Assembly: GCA_002224055.1 (NCBI GenBank)
Contig: AZLU01000114.1
Coordinates: 62,001-126,000, forward strand
Direction: 5' to 3'
Source: Pezizomycotina sp. ARF18
Lineage: Eukaryota > Ascomycota
DNA: 64,000 nucleotides
Shown here one piece after another: positions 49,248 to 62,497 of the stretch. Below the pieces are notes generated by a model. That model ran no database searches. It was not told where the DNA came from and was given only the letters and a program-made list of their open reading frames with translations. The number at the start of each line of letters is the position of its first letter. Positions within the stretch are counted from its first letter, which is position 1. The position numbers and the translations under genes are program-made.

Positions 49248-52200
49248 GGAAACAGAAATGCGGAGCGAGTCAAAATTGCACTGTCGAACGGACCCACCAA
49301 AAACTAAACACTGTTTGGTCAGCAACGCACCGCCAATTATCTCCATTTGCGAGAGTTAGGCACAATTGCGAGTTTTAGAAAGGTTCATATCGCGGATACG
49401 ATATCCGCCGTGCCGTTCTATTCAGCCCTTCGGACAGCGTAATTTTATGCTCAAACGAATTTTGATATTAAACAGCTATGCTAGAACTTGTTCAACTTCA
49501 CTGATAAAATAGGCAAGATAACTCTTCCGTATTCTCCATTATCTCTTAACATGGGCTATTCATTCAAGAGAAGCCCCATCTCAGTTTGTCAACCAACCAA
49601 AAAAAAAAAAAAAAAAAAGAGGGAAGAAGGAAAAACAAAGAAGCTTAACGATGCACCTTCGAGTAGTTTCTCTAAATACTGCCAAGAAAAGGCTATCCGG
49701 ATCTTCAAGCGCTTTGGCCAGCCTAGAGAACGCCCGTGCGCTGAACTACAGCCTCTCCCCACATGCGGGCTGAATCCGGACGAGTTCCGAGTATTGGCGC
49801 AATTGTCTAATTTTCTAAGCTAGTAGGCTAATTGCAAGCAAAGCGGAAGAAAAAACCTCCTCCTTGATAGCAATTTACAAGTATACCTTCCTTGTCTTAT
49901 CTTCGATTTTCTCTCCATCGATCATATGCGCTCAAGGCCAGGCTTCATCGGAGCTCGCAAAATTCCAGTAGAGCAAGTCAAAAATTTGGTAAACAAGTAG
50001 ACGACCCACATTTTCTTATCAACAGAAGGAAGGAAATCCAAAGATTCGTCCAATTGGGTAAACACACTTTGTTTCCGTTCTACCCAGCATCCTTGCAGCC
50101 TTGCAGCTTCGATAACCTCCTGCAACGAAAGCCTTGACGAATCATCCTGATACGAGGTCGCGCAGAGGCATTGTTATTGGATGAAAACGGGGTTTTTTTT
50201 TTTTTTCTTAACTTGTTTTCTCGGACCCTCGGGCATTCCCCGCCCTCTATATACCGGATGTTGCTACAGTACCTTCCACCGGAACACGAAGCCGATCACA
50301 AGGATTTCGATAATGCAAGGTCCCATGTATAGCTGCATGAGCTGAATGAGTGAACAATACGAAGTCTTGCTCTCGCAATTCCGATCGACTTGTTTTCAAG
50401 CTAAGAAGTTGCGAAATACGATGAGCAGGGCTTTCAATGAAACCTTAATGGCGTGGACATGTATGCTTGTGGAAATGCGGCAAGCGAAAGCGCGTTTAAA
50501 GCTACTTCCAAACATACCAACTGCCATCCCAACGATGTCTTCACGTTATAAGTGTTGATATCACTAATTACGCAACGATTATCCACTCCGATGGATTATT
50601 TTTCTACGGTGAGCGTAATATTACAAAAGCCCAACAAGTTAACAGGCGACACCAAGTTGGGAAGCGAAACTTTTTACCATGAGAGGGTTTCAGTTGGCTT
50701 GCCACCGCTAACTATACACGTTGGGGATCGCGAGACCCTGGCGAAACCTTACACAGAAGGACCCACAATTGGATCTGCGTCACGGTTTCTATTATTGGGA
50801 GTAGACTAATGGTTTGGGATTTGCGCCTATATCGGGACCCTACGTCAAGTGATCTTGTTTCGGTGAAACGAGAGACACATAATAGTCTCAAAGCCCAAGG
50901 TCTAGATTTTCTCTTAATCCACTGGATATAAGTTACTAGCACTTGGCGTTCCGAACGATTATTTCGGCGAATTGTCCTAATGATAATTCATCTATAAAAG
51001 AATAATAAACGCCAAGACCAGCCTAGTACTTTCAGGGCAGTTGATTGCGCAATACCAATCCGATAAAGAGTATCGGGAGAGATTAACGGAAAAACGAAAG
51101 GGTTCTTTTCGAGAAACTCTACACGTTCTAAAGTCGTAGGACGTCGGACAATTATGAAATAAACGGCTATTTCCATTTGGAAGCTGATTTGCAATTACGT
51201 TTGTCTACCTATGATTGTGCGCGAATATGGAGTTGTCAAATTCTTCCATTCTCCATTTCTCGCAACCTATTCTGAAGCCGCAACAGCTTCAAATCTCCAG
51301 CTTTTTGCTACCTGCAGCACACGCCCGTCCCGAGTTTTCCGCCAATTGGCGTGTCCTGATTTACTAGGAATGGGGAAATGAATCTCTCTCAAATGCATAC
51401 TCTAGCTTTTCTAGCGTTAGATTTGTTTCGCTGCGAATCACTATGCAGGGTTTCGACGCCTTGTGGCTACCGCGCTGGTCCTAAACAGTGTATAAATACG
51501 AAAAAGAACATGATCTGGAGCTTCCAAATGACTTTTTTCGTCACGCCCTTTAAGAACGTGTCTGCAGAATTTCCTTTTGGGGGGTGTCGCTGTTCGCACG
51601 GCGCTTTTTTTTTTTTTTTCCTTTTTTTTCTTTTTCTCCCAATATCCAATACCATCGCAATGTTCTGTCCCTGTCGCAATTTCCCCGAGAGGCGAAGAAA
51701 AACAGCGACCTATAAATCCTTTATGCAGCTCGAGGAGGCCGTTAAAGACATTCAGATGTTTCGAAACTGCTTCCTCCTCTCCTCCTCCCAAGAACCCGTC
51801 GCTTGGAAATAAAAAATTTCAGAGCTGTTCAAGACATTTATCGGTTTGAAAGACCATTAAAGGTACAACTACGTGCCGACAAGTATTCGGACATCCTCCT
51901 CGTTTAGTATACCCCATATGTATACATTATTTATTTCTTTCTTGGCTCGTAAATTAATATGAATCTATCATATTATACCCATCTCCTCAAGACAGTCGTA
52001 TTCTAACCTTTTCCCATTCTATTTTATCTTTTCTTCTCTGCAATTATTTCGCGCGCTTCACAGAAAATTAAATTCCCCTGGATATTTTTCGATTGAGGCA
52101 AACACGTTGGCTTCCTTCCCTGTCCCTGCAAGCTGTCAATTTTTTTTTTTTTTTCATCCCAACACGAAACTAGAAGCTTCCCAACAGTACCATTAAGAGA

Positions 52201-53443
52201 AAGAAAAATCATTCTATATGGTTAAAAATCTCAGTGGGGGTTATATACAGGGACAATCTCCGGCGCGACGGAGAATATTTTGCCGCGATTTTTTAATAAT
52301 AGAACTTTATTATACCCTTCGTTATCGCTTGTCTGTTATCTCTTTCTTTCCTTTTTTTTTTTTTTTTTTTTTGTCCCTCCTCTCTTCTGCCTATCTTTTG
52401 CGTCTATCTATTGCTCTCAGTTATCTCTGCGGGAGCCAGAGTTAGTTCTACTTCATGCTAGGACGTTCGTAGCCGAGTTTGTATCCGTTTTCACAGAGTC
52501 CTCTCCTATCCTCAAACTCCAAGGGCACCAGCACGAGAATTAATAGAGGACAAGAAGAACCACCAGCAGCGCATAAGCTGGATCGGCGGCGTCATCATCC
52601 AAAAGCGGCAGAAGCAGCAAGAATAGCAGCAAGAACACCGCTAGCTCGTCGTTATCGAAATCAGCATCCGAGACGACTGTTGCCACGGAGTCGAAGTCGA
52701 GTCTTAAGTTTATTTTATTTGTTTTTTATTTTTAATTTTTGAAGGAGAGGAGATCACGCAGGAAGGAATAATTATAAACGCCGCCCGGATCCGAAGCTGT
52801 GGGATAACCTATACTTATAAGCAACCAAGCTTTTATTTGCTTTCGGTATCTTTCTCCTTAACTGCTGGATAATCACTGCTGCCATCGGCCATTCAATTGC
52901 TGCTTTGGAGCTAAGCAAACTCTTCTTTCCACCACTCAGAAATTCCCGTACGGGCAAAAATAGCCGGAAAGAACAAGGCCCCGACCTAAATTCCGTTTAT
53001 TTTCTGAAAGATCCGGTTCTGTTGCTGCAGAGAAGGAAGTCATCATATCTCATCACGATCTCAATTCAAACCAACAAGCATTCAAGTATTCAAGTTTTAT
53101 TTGTTTCCATCTAAGCACAGCCCTTTTTTTTTTCTTTATATGTAGTCCTGGCAAAGCGCTTCTAACTTCGCCCGAATTTTTATTCTGAATGTAATAATAC
53201 CTTTCGTGAGAACAAATCATATGACAGTAGCCAAGCTGAGCAAGCAAGCAAGCAAGCTTCCCCCCATTCTGTTTCATCACTTAGAGGGGGCAGAGGAATC
53301 CTTACGCCCCCATCTTCATTTGTCTATTCCTGGCCGTTTTATCCCCATCCCTAGGGCGGTCCTAGGGCGGGTTTGGCGGTTACTGAATTAAGAAACAGAA
53401 GACAGGGCTAAAGCGTATCATTCGCATTATTGTTAAGCATTTG

Positions 53444-53465
53444 TTTTTTTTTTTTTTTTTTTTTT
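53444..53465. repeat. T22 tract
   Basis: Uninterrupted run of 22 T. Confidence 0.9.
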
Positions 53466-53929
53466 ATTCCTGGAGCTCTTTTGTCATATTAGTAGCGATA
53501 AAAATTTTCCCTGTGTTTGCCGCTTTTTCCCAAAGCATAAATTTTTTTGGTCTGCAGCCTAAAAATTTTTTTTTTTTTTATTTCATCATCGCACCAAAAC
53601 CTCTCTTTTTTTTTTAATTCACACAACCCATTTTTTGTTTTTATTCTTCTTCTTCCTCTTCCTTCCTTACACAAACAAAGAAAAACAAACTCTCTCCAAC
53701 TTCCAAAGCCATAACAACCCTCCTTCCTTTCCTTTCTCACACTGTTTCCTATCACCCAAAACCTGTTTTATCTAATTATTCTACGCTCCCTTTTCAACTG
53801 AACGAACGAATTGCATATCAAACCCTCTCTTTCGTTTCTAACCAGCAAAAAAAAGGTCATACATCAGCCACTTTCATTATCTTTTTTCCGTACGAACCCC
53901 CCACTGAGGAGGTTTAAACCAACCAAGCC

Positions 53930-56900
53930 ATGTCAATATGCCCAGGAAAAGTCCGAAGATGCTCTCCAACGTGTTGTGAAGTTCGACACCGGAAGGAACC
54001 AGGAGATCTCCCCGCCGCCCGCACACTTCACATCCCGCTCGTCGACGACAATGGAGAGGCGACGAAGACGATCCATGATAGCTTTCCGTTCCCTGGACCG
54101 ACGGGGCCAGCTCGCCGGTCAGCTGAGGGGAGGAGACCTTCGACCGTCAACGACGAGGTAACGGGCCATGGCGGAGCAGCTCAAGAAGTCCGGCCTCTGC
54201 AGAAGAGGATGCTTGCTTCGATTACCAGCTTGTGGCTCAGTTCCGGCATCGAGGGTGAGTTTTATTATTTTACTTTTTTCTTTTCTTTCGTCTTATATTT
54301 CCTCAATTGTCGCTGTTTGTCTGTTGGATGAATCCTAAATCTAAAAGAGCTTCTCTNNNNNNNNNNNNNNNNNNNNNNNNNNNNNNNNNNNNNNNNNNNN
54401 NNNNNNNNNNNNNNNNNNNNNNNNNNNNNNNNNNNNNNNNNNNNNNNNNNNNNNNNNNNNNNNNNNNNNNNNNNNNNNNNNNNNNNNNNNNNNNNNNNNN
54501 NNNNNNNNNNNNNNNNNNNNNNNNNNNNNNNNNNNNNNNNNNNNNNNNNNNNNNNNNNNNNNNNNNNNNNNNNNNNNNNNNNNNNNNNNNNNNNNNNNNN
54601 NNNNNNNNNNNNNNNNNNNNNNNNNNNNNNNNNNNNNNNNNNNNNNNNNNNNNNNNNNNNNNNNNNNNNNNNNNNNNNNNNNNNNNNNNNNNNACAACTT
54701 TGAGAGGGTTACCATACTGTACGAGCATACAATGTATCCATCAACAATTTCTCTTACTCTCCGCAAGCTCGTCCTTCCCGATTTGAATCTCAATTCCACG
54801 GTTTCATATTTTGCTCTGGCAGCTCTATTCTTTGTTTTCCATGCTTCTCGCATCGTTCGCGGAGCCCATTTTTTCCATTCTTTTCTTTTCTTGTGATTGC
54901 TTTCTGTTTTCTCTCTTTTCCATCTCGCAGACATTTCTTTTAGCGCCTCGTTTGCCCTTTCTTTTTACCACCGTTTTTTATACGGAGTACGAAGCTTTTG
55001 GCTGTTATATTTTTCTTTTCTTTTTCTTTTCTTCCACTGTCCCCATTTCATTTTCCCGTTCCTTCTCCTTCCTCCGTGGACAGACCACACCTCTCGCCAT
55101 ACTGTCCTCGCCCTTGGATGGTACTTCCATCTTGGTGTATTCTTGGCCGGGGATTTTGTACCTCCTTTTTTTCATTTTCTATTTTTATTCTTTCTCGAAG
55201 GTAAGGAAGAGCCAAAAAAAAAAAAAAAAAAAAAGAAAAAAAAGAGAGGTACAGAAAGGAGAGAAGGAAAACATAAATCAGCAGAGACATCGATTCTAAA
55301 GCTCAGAACCAAGAGAAGAAGAAATGAAGACAAACTGGAGGCCAAACAAGAAGCCTTTTTTGGGGTTGTCTTTCACATCGCTGTTCTTTGCGATCGGGGG
55401 TGGAGGAATTCACGGAATCGTATAGGATTCTGGATTTGCCGGCTTCAGGCTATCCGATATTCCCGAAAGATAGGACCCCTCCTCCCCTAATTCAAAAAAA
55501 TACAGCTAAGAGAGCTAAGAAAAAGAGCTAAGAAGAAAAAAGAAATTCGCAAAACAAACTATGGCCTTGAGTTACTCACACTCCAGACAAGCCTAAAACC
55601 CTCTCACAAGGAAAAAAAGCTCACAAGAAGGAATGGATGGTGCCTGGAAGTCCGTGTGCGAATGGCGTGCGTACGCTAGCTTTTACTTCTTCCTTCATCA
55701 CTCTCCTACTGCATATCCCAAGAAAAGCAAAGAAAAAACGATACTCCTATCTATCTTCGTTTCCTTTTTTTTTTTTTGCAGTTCTGCTCTGCTCCCTTGC
55801 TCTGCTGTATATTCCTTCCTACAAGAACAAGCATCCCTGCACCGCCCTGCAAAAATTCATGACCCACCCTAAGATTCGTGTTTTATTTACCCAAAGTACA
55901 CCGTAATATGGGTTCGGACATGGTTGCTTTAGCAGAGTCATAATTCCACCGCCAATGCTACCCTTTTCACTTAATAGCAATGCTACTTACCGCTCAAAAA
56001 TATAATATTACAGAATAACCCCCTTCCTTCTTGTATGTCCTGGTCGGCGTCCTGCGTGCCAGACACTAATTGGTCATTCCTTCGAGTTTGTCTTACCTTT
56101 ATTAATTATTTATTCTTTTTTTCCGTTTTAATTTTTTCTTTTTCGCTATCCTTTACACAAGCTGTAAAGAATTAAAAAGAAAAGGAAAAAAGTAAATTGC
56201 TTTAAATACCTTTTTGTCCCCTGTTGCGTTGAATACGTTTCCATTCTTTTCTGGACAACTTTCAGAAGTAAAAGGGTTGAGCTTTTTCTTAACTTATTTT
56301 CATCTTTGTCTTTTCCTTGCGATTGTTAAACGTCTGAAGCGTCCTCTTTGGTCTGCCGTTCTTGAGGATAAATTAAACCGCTTTTTTTATTTTTACCTAC
56401 TGACTGCGGTTAATTATCGACAGGTCCCTTCAGCGGACACTCCAACGTCGGATTCGCCTAGGGAAATTGTCGAGACAATCATCACCAGAGGATCGACCGT
56501 GCGAGGAGGAAATGGCCCAAAATCTTCATTGTCGAATTTGGCTGTCACCAATCAATTCCCCTCACCCCTGCGGCTTCGAATGATGCAGCCAACAGCAAGC
56601 AAGGCTTCGCCCAAACAGCCAGGTCTTACGTAAGAATAAACCAGATCCCGCCATGGTCACGCCGCAGACATCAGAACCGAAGGATTCCGAGTCGCCAGAC
56701 AAGGTCAGAGGTTCGCCTTTGGCTTCCCCACAGCCGCGAGCTAGCGGCATATTCACCATTGGCTCGAGCAGTGATTCAAATACCCCGTCGAGATCGAGTA
56801 CACCCCCTTCTGGACGTTCGACGCCACACACGCAGCCTCCTCGTCCTTTCACTCCATAGGGGATAAGGAGGACCCCTATGCGAGACACAAAACGGCCACC

Positions 56901-58426
56901 GCAGAGCAAACTCTGGAAGATATCGAGCCCCGTTTTAAGTTCGATCCCAAGGGCCATTCGTCGAAACATAATCACCATCACCACCATCACCATGAAGACA
57001 AAAGCACCATTCGATGCTTAGCTTGGTAGGCAAGAAGGATCGTGACCACCTGGACGCTGGAGATGCTAGCACTGGAGGAAGCAGCCGCGCAAGCTCGATG
57101 ATCGAGCTGAAACGTTTCTTCAAGGAGGTTCGAGCAAGAGAGCCCAATCTCGGGGAGCAAGCCAGGGTCGAGATCATCCTCGAAAGCCGGTGCTCGTCTG
57201 AGCGTGAACGGCTCTTCGTCTCTGCCATTCGCGGACGACAACGGGCTGTCGAAGAAGTATGGGAAATTTGGCAGGTTTTGGCTCGGGTGCTGGAGGTTCG
57301 GTCAGGCTGTGAAGCGTGGTGGCGATAGCGTTACTTTCGCAGTCAAGGAGTTCCGCGCCAACACCCTTACGAGACCGACAAGGAGTACGCAAAGAAGGTT
57401 ACTGCGGAATTCTGCATCGGCTCGACGCTACACCACGGTAATATTGTCGAAACTCTGGACATCGTCAGCGAGCGAGGGAAGTGGTTCGAGGTCATGGAAT
57501 ACTGCCCCTACGATCTTTTCGCTACGGTTATGACCGGGAAGATGGCGAGGGAGGAAATTGCCTGCTGTTTCATGCAAATCCTCACGGCGTCACCTATCTG
57601 CATTCCATGGGCTTGGCGCACAGAGATTTGAAGCTGGACAATGTGGTTATCAACGAACATGGCATAATGAAGATTATTGATTTTGGGTCTGCTACGGTGT
57701 TTAGATATCCGTTCGAGACGATATCGTGCTTGCGCATGGTAAGATATGCTTTTGAAATCCTCATTCTTGATCTAGTCTAGGCTAACGAATAATATAGGTA
57801 TCGTGGGATCTGATCCGTATCTTGCACCTGAGGTTTACACCGAACCGAAGTACGACCCTCAGCCGACCGACATCTGGTCTCTGGCCATCATCTTCTGTTG
57901 CATGTCGCTTCGCCGGAAAGCACGCGAATGTCGGATAACTCGTTCAAGCTTTTCTGCCAGAAACCTACTCCGGAAGCTCACGAGAGCAACAGAAGCAGAT
58001 GTACGAGGAGGATAGGAAACATCACGAGGCATAACAAGCACCAGGATGATCGAGGTCGACCCCGGAGATTTCCGTCCCGTTGGCGAGCGCTGAAGGCGAG
58101 GCGAACCTGAGGAGAAGCCGGCACAGCCACTGACCCTGCTAGCGCCATCAAAGGTCCCTGGAGATTACTCGCGCCTACTTCCCCGCGATCCCGGCACATC
58201 ATCGGTCGCATGCTGAGCTGAAGCCTAAGGATCGCGCGACCTCGAGGAGGTCCTGGCTGACGACTGGGTAAAGAATACCCCCGTTTGCACGCAGGAAGAG
58301 CCCGACTTTGGTCCCGGTGGTATCCCGGTTAGGGGTCGCGTCGTGCATGCGCCAGGCCACACGCACACGCTAGAGAAGCCGGCCGGAGCACCACCCGTCA
58401 AAGTCCTCGAAGAGCGGTTCGAATAA
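53930..58426 (+). CDS. sat4: Ser/Thr kinase of the Sat4/Hal4-Hal5 family
   Basis: Relatives in yeast (Hal4/Sat4, Hal5) stabilise the Trk potassium transporters and nutrient permeases at the plasma membrane. The kinase domain starts near 57240 ([14 protein letters not shown]). It continues with a glycine-loop remnant, [16 protein letters not shown] (Lys of subdomain II), [37 protein letters not shown], the catalytic HRDLKLDN (57619-57642), [13 protein letters not shown] (from 57679), an intron, then [20 protein letters not shown]. The C-lobe continues in shifted frames with [18 protein letters not shown] and ELKPKDRAT, and ends [16 protein letters not shown]...EERFE at 58426. The region upstream (56430-57000) is Ser/Pro-rich with a poly-His tract. 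The 5' exon is placed at about 53930 and is uncertain; a 337-N gap and introns lie between. Several frame changes are likely indels. Confidence 0.85.
54357..54693. other. assembly gap (337 N)
   Basis: An uninterrupted run of N falls between the putative 5' exon and the body of the kinase gene, so part of its leader, intron or N-terminus may be missing. Confidence 1.
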
Positions 58427-59820
58427 GTAGAGCTACCCGAACAACCTCTGACAGTGCCTCCTCGTCATCTCCAACGCCAACCCCTAGAAGCCAAAATCAA
58501 ATAGACCATTCCCGTGGCTCCCAGCCCTAGAAAGGCCCTCTCACAAGAGGGCACTTTCAAGGGATCATCTATTTTTCACAGCAGCTACATGGGCATGCTA
58601 CCGCAATAGGATTGGTCGGGTGATTACGACGAGCGCGTCGTCATCAGTACAATTCGATAAGATCACGCGGCACAGCTATCTCCGGTCGCGACGTGGTCGC
58701 CTTTTCTCGTAGAACTTCTTTTGCGGTTTGACGTGTTGCCTGTCTCTCGTTCTCACTGGAAGTTATCTTTTATCAAAGCCTTTCACTAATTAATGTTTCA
58801 ACACCTCTCTCCTTTGGTCTTTTTGGTCCATGCGTACATATAGAAAAACTAATCGTTGGCTCTTCCTCGTTTGTTTCTTACGCGATTCTCATGTTTTCTC
58901 TTTTTATTTATTACAAGTAGGGTTAACGGAGTTTTTTTTTTTTTTTTTTGGTTCAGTGGTTGTTTCTCATTACATTATTTGCATGCTAAAGCTGTTTTGT
59001 TCTCTTCAAAGTATTATTTTTCTTACAAACGTGTTCCCTTTTGCATCTCACCCATCCCTCTTGCTTTTAATGGTTTCCCTTTGTCGCACTTGTAAGATGT
59101 TATATTTCTCTCTCTTTTTTTTTTTTTTTCGCCGTTTTTTCGCATTCTATATCTCCACAGCCAGGATCATATTACTATCCTGCGGTTTTCTTTCTAATTA
59201 TTTCTTATTTCTCTCTTCACCACTCTTATTAACATTCATGAATTGCATGACATAAAGTACAAAAAAGTTCTTCTGTGTCCCGTTTCTGCTTTTTTCGTTG
59301 TTTTTGATATCCTTCTCATCCTTTTTCAATTATTGCGGTTAGTACACATAAAGAAAGACATGAAAATATTTTCGGCAAGCTTGTTTGTTCCCCTCGCGAC
59401 TGCTTGCTACGGTCTAGCTTTAGCTCTTATAATTAATAAAAACACAAACATATACCTTTTTTAACTATATAGTCCGCAGTGCACATGTGAGTCGTGATAC
59501 TGCGATTTTGGTCGTGAATTTGATGATATAACGATGGTAGGAATTATATTGCTATATTCGGATCACCGTAAACACATCTGTAAGCAAAATTGGTGAAGGA
59601 CATAATACAGACAACTTACTTTCAACACGAATACTATCATATCATCGTTATCATGGGCTGCACGTTGGAACGGATATTGCTCAAAGTGTCTGCGTGATTT
59701 TTTTTTTTAAACGCGGTGGCGTCGCCAAGAACTCCTACAACTGAAGTGTCTCTATCAAATTGTCACCCACAATAATTCTTTTTTTTTTCTTTTTTTCACT
59801 TTTTCGCCGCACCATGCATA
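58427..59820. other. intergenic region, pyrimidine-rich
   Basis: This is the 3' region of the kinase gene, followed by T-rich sequence (58933-58949, 59117-59130). The open frames here are Phe/Ser/Leu-rich translations of T-rich DNA and are not believed. Confidence 0.5.
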
Positions 59821-61293
59821 AAACAGCCGTTGAAACTCCACCAAACTAAGAGCTCAATTGCGACAGCGAACGGGAAGAAGAAGAAAAGCTCCAGAGAGCT
59901 GCGAGTATTCTCTTTAATACGGAATGCTCGCCGCTCCGGGCTTCAGGCTGGCGGCTCAGGCGCAGGCGGCTGCCTTTTGTCAGGCGCAAGCGGCATGTGC
60001 TCCTCCGAGCTCGACTTGTATGCCTAATACCGCGACTCCATCGGCACAACACAATGACACAACGACGCGATTCACATACCACCACGATCACAATTGAACC
60101 GGTGCTCCCTCTTCAATACCAAACCCCTCGCTACTCATCCCAACGCTCCGCGTTCTCCGTCTTCACAAACCCTCCTGTGCAGAAAGCGGCGCAAGTATTC
60201 GCCGGAAAGGCGCCAAAGATACGGATAAGGATATCAAGTACGAGCGGCAGACCACCGCTTACACTCCTACACTTTCATACCCCTCGCGCCCGCCGAAGAC
60301 CCATCGAGGACGACAAGCACTGGGAAAGCAAGCCGAAACAGCACAAAAGAGACGAATAATACGTATACTTGATAGCGGCGTACATCGCGTGACTCGTATC
60401 GCTGTATAACGTGGAAATTGGGAAGTGGGTCGGAAAAATATTCGATGTTGATTATGAGCATTCCGTTTTTAATACGGTTGCGAGGGGCAAGACAGGGAAT
60501 ACAGGCTGTTTTGATGAAGTTTTGTAGCTTTGCGAATATGGATTTTTAACATTCGGAGTGTAATATTTTTGGATGACCGGCGGGAGAGGGTTTTTGTGGA
60601 TGACGTTTACGGGGGAGAGGAGGTTGTGAAGGTTCAAAGAAGAAGGGTTTTGGGAGGGACGGTTTTAGTGGCGATGGCGTTTTGGCAGCAGTGTCTGCCG
60701 TACTCACGCACGCTACCCTCTTCCACTCACCGCAACGCCGTAGGTACCTTCGCGCTCGTACCTCAGCCTATCGTCATCCTCGGTGCTAGAAAAGTGTTCC
60801 TTGGGATGGCTCAGGCGTGGTGTTCCGGTTGGACGTCCATCCTCTTTGAAAATTCACAACGAAAGGCCTTAAAAAAACTGGACGGTAAGACATTCTACGA
60901 GCGCTACGCACGGTTACAGTACATAGCGCATAATCCGCCGTCCAAGTAAAAGGAACACCAGCGGAACGATTACAGAAGGGTCGGAGCGACACGTTAACGG
61001 AGGAAAAGTACAGACATATGAACGGACGACGAAGTGTTCGAGCTAAGACGCCTCATAGCTCTTATCATACAACGTCGGCGCGAGTGGTGTTGTAAGCGGT
61101 ATGCTGGGCATGCACGCGACGTTAAGGACGCCGATTATGTTAGGATTAAATCAGAAGCTTAGTGCTAGCCGCCTGCTTTTTAATATTCTTGTTCGGGTTC
61201 GCGCTGTGCGTGGTGGAAAGGGAGCCGTCGGAGGTTGGGCATTCGGTGCATGTTGGCGGTGCGCTTTGCGGGATGGCGCTGGGGTTGCGCTGA
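59821..61293 (+). CDS. rhomboid-family intramembrane serine protease (frame interrupted)
   Basis: The catalytic serine motif is clear: YNVGASGVVSGMLGMHATLR, with GASG at 61077-61088. The second catalytic block follows in the last helix: EVGHSVHVGGALCGMALGLR, with the active-site His codon at 61249-61251 and stop at 61293. An upstream block NAVGTFALVPQPIVILGARK (about 60730-60790) fits the L1/second-helix part of rhomboids. The N-terminal region from about 59920 is Ala-rich and then Arg/Ser/Thr-rich, which might be a mitochondrial presequence; if so this would be a Pcp1/PARL-type enzyme of the inner membrane. The neighbouring mitochondrial genes make that attractive but not proven. The blocks lie in different frames, so several indels are present and the start is approximate. 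Confidence 0.68.
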
Positions 61294-61797
61294 GGGTACG
61301 AGGTTGAGGCCATTGCATCAGTTTAAGTATGTTTTCACGCAGAGGCAGCCTGGTAGTTATTAAAGCGTTGGGATGGAGGGGGAGATTTGTATGATATTTT
61401 TTTTTACGGAGGGTTGGAGAGGGTTTGTATATAAGCTAGGATGTGTAGAAACGCATATATATATACTATCAAGTAATACTAGAGCGATCTCAGCTTTCAA
61501 ATTTCCTAATGAACGGCACGGGATGCTGGTTTATAGCGTTCGCGAATGGTAATATCTTTCTAAGCACATTACCTAAATCACATTTCATTATAGCGTCAAA
61601 AGGCTACATGCCGTTTTTACCATTTGTCCTCCTAATACGGTCCATTGACTAAAGTCGCTGAATTGCTTCGTTCGGTTCTATAAATATTCTAGGAATGGAT
61701 AATGTACAAAAGGCCGTTTTTTCAAAACGACCGATATGCGTAAGTATACAAGTATGAAGGAGAAGAGATATTAACAGCAAAGACAAAAAAACAGCTC
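61294..61797. other. 3' intergenic region between convergent genes
   Basis: The region between the rhomboid and uL11m gene ends. A short T9 run and a TA stretch (61448-61460) are the only features. Confidence 0.5.
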
Positions 61798-62497
61798 TCA
61801 ATTTACGACCTTAACCCCATATCTTGCAATGCCCCACCAGCGACCTGCACATCCCCTCCAGCGTCATCGTCTTTAATCTCTGCACATCCCCTCCAGCTCA
61901 TCGTCTTTAATCTCCTTCTATAAAACCACCAAGGAAAATTAGCATCAAACCCCAACAACGCTCTTTTCAACCCCTGCCTACTCCTCCGAAACCTCAAAAG
62001 AGAGGTGTGCTGACATACCGTAAGCTTAACCTTCGCGATCTCGTAAAATCTTCATCGTAACCGACCACGATTTCGTGACCGGGGTTACTAGCTCCTTTAT
62101 ACCTCCCCTTAACGGGATCTATTCGCCGCGCGGAGTACAAGGTAGCTTGTCGGTGGTGTCGACGTCGAATGTGAAAGAGCGGTCGGGTCGGACGGTTATC
62201 GCGGTGGGTATGGGCGTTCCGAGTTCCATGTGTGCTGGTTCGGGGCGTTGAATTCCTAAAAAAAAAAAAACAGAAGGGATGTTAGACAATTGAGGGATTC
62301 GGGGGTGGGGGGGATTGGGAGGGAAGAGGATTTTGGAGGAGGAAATTGAGGAGGAGGAGGGAGGAGTTGTACGCGCAGAAGTCTATGCTCTTCACGCCCT
62401 TGGAACCAGAGGGCGGGACCGACGGGCGGCGTGGGTGCGGCCTCCCGGCGCCGACGATGAGCTTGACGATGACGTTTTTGGCGGGCTGCTTCGACAT
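61798..62497 (-). CDS. mrpl19: mitochondrial large ribosomal subunit protein uL11m
   Basis: uL11m binds the GTPase-associated region of the mitochondrial large rRNA. It starts [18 protein letters not shown] (62497). The near-invariant uL11 loop is present but split over two frames: [12 protein letters not shown] lies in one and [11 protein letters not shown] in the other, so one G is missing and one T is extra. An intron with a T-rich acceptor (about 62256-62376) joins SIDFC to the block [25 protein letters not shown]. After another frame change come [20 protein letters not shown] and YEIAKVKLT at a GTATGT donor (about 62020). The last exon reads [11 protein letters not shown], then [10 protein letters not shown], with stop at 61798. 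It is interrupted by a 35-bp tandem duplication. The gene is single-exon-family length (about 150 aa) if the frames are joined. Confidence 0.88.
61846..61914. repeat. 35-bp tandem duplication inside the last uL11m exon
   Basis: The unit TGCACATCCCCTCCAGC... (61846-61880, 35 bp) is repeated at once at 61881-61914 (34 bp). The copies differ by a single base: GTCATC in the first, TCATC in the second. It lies at the start of the last uL11m exon and disturbs the frame there. Confidence 0.92.

Larger units (their letters stand above)
47410..53929. other. 6.5-kb stretch without recognisable genes
   Basis: Both strands were read. Plus-strand frames around 48490-49000, 50346-50558 and 51378-51812 look protein-like in composition but show no motif, no start-to-stop model and no consistent splice sites. 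Homopolymer tracts lie at 49223-49247 (A25), 49599-49618 (A20) and 53444-53465 (T22), with pyrimidine runs at 51603-51640 and 52346-52372. The last 300 bp, rich in C/T, probably include the promoter and 5' leader of the kinase gene. Confidence 0.45.

Noticed and set aside
54303-54934. Long open frames across the gap
   Set aside because: They are made of N bases and carry no information.
54811-55490. Hydrophobic frames with apparent transmembrane segments upstream of the kinase
   Set aside because: Pyrimidine-rich sequence, probably kinase leader or intron; composition alone explains them.
58830-59255. Hydrophobic Phe/Leu/Ser-rich protein with apparent membrane segments
   Set aside because: It is a translation of T-rich non-coding DNA interrupted by T runs; no conserved residues or codon structure.
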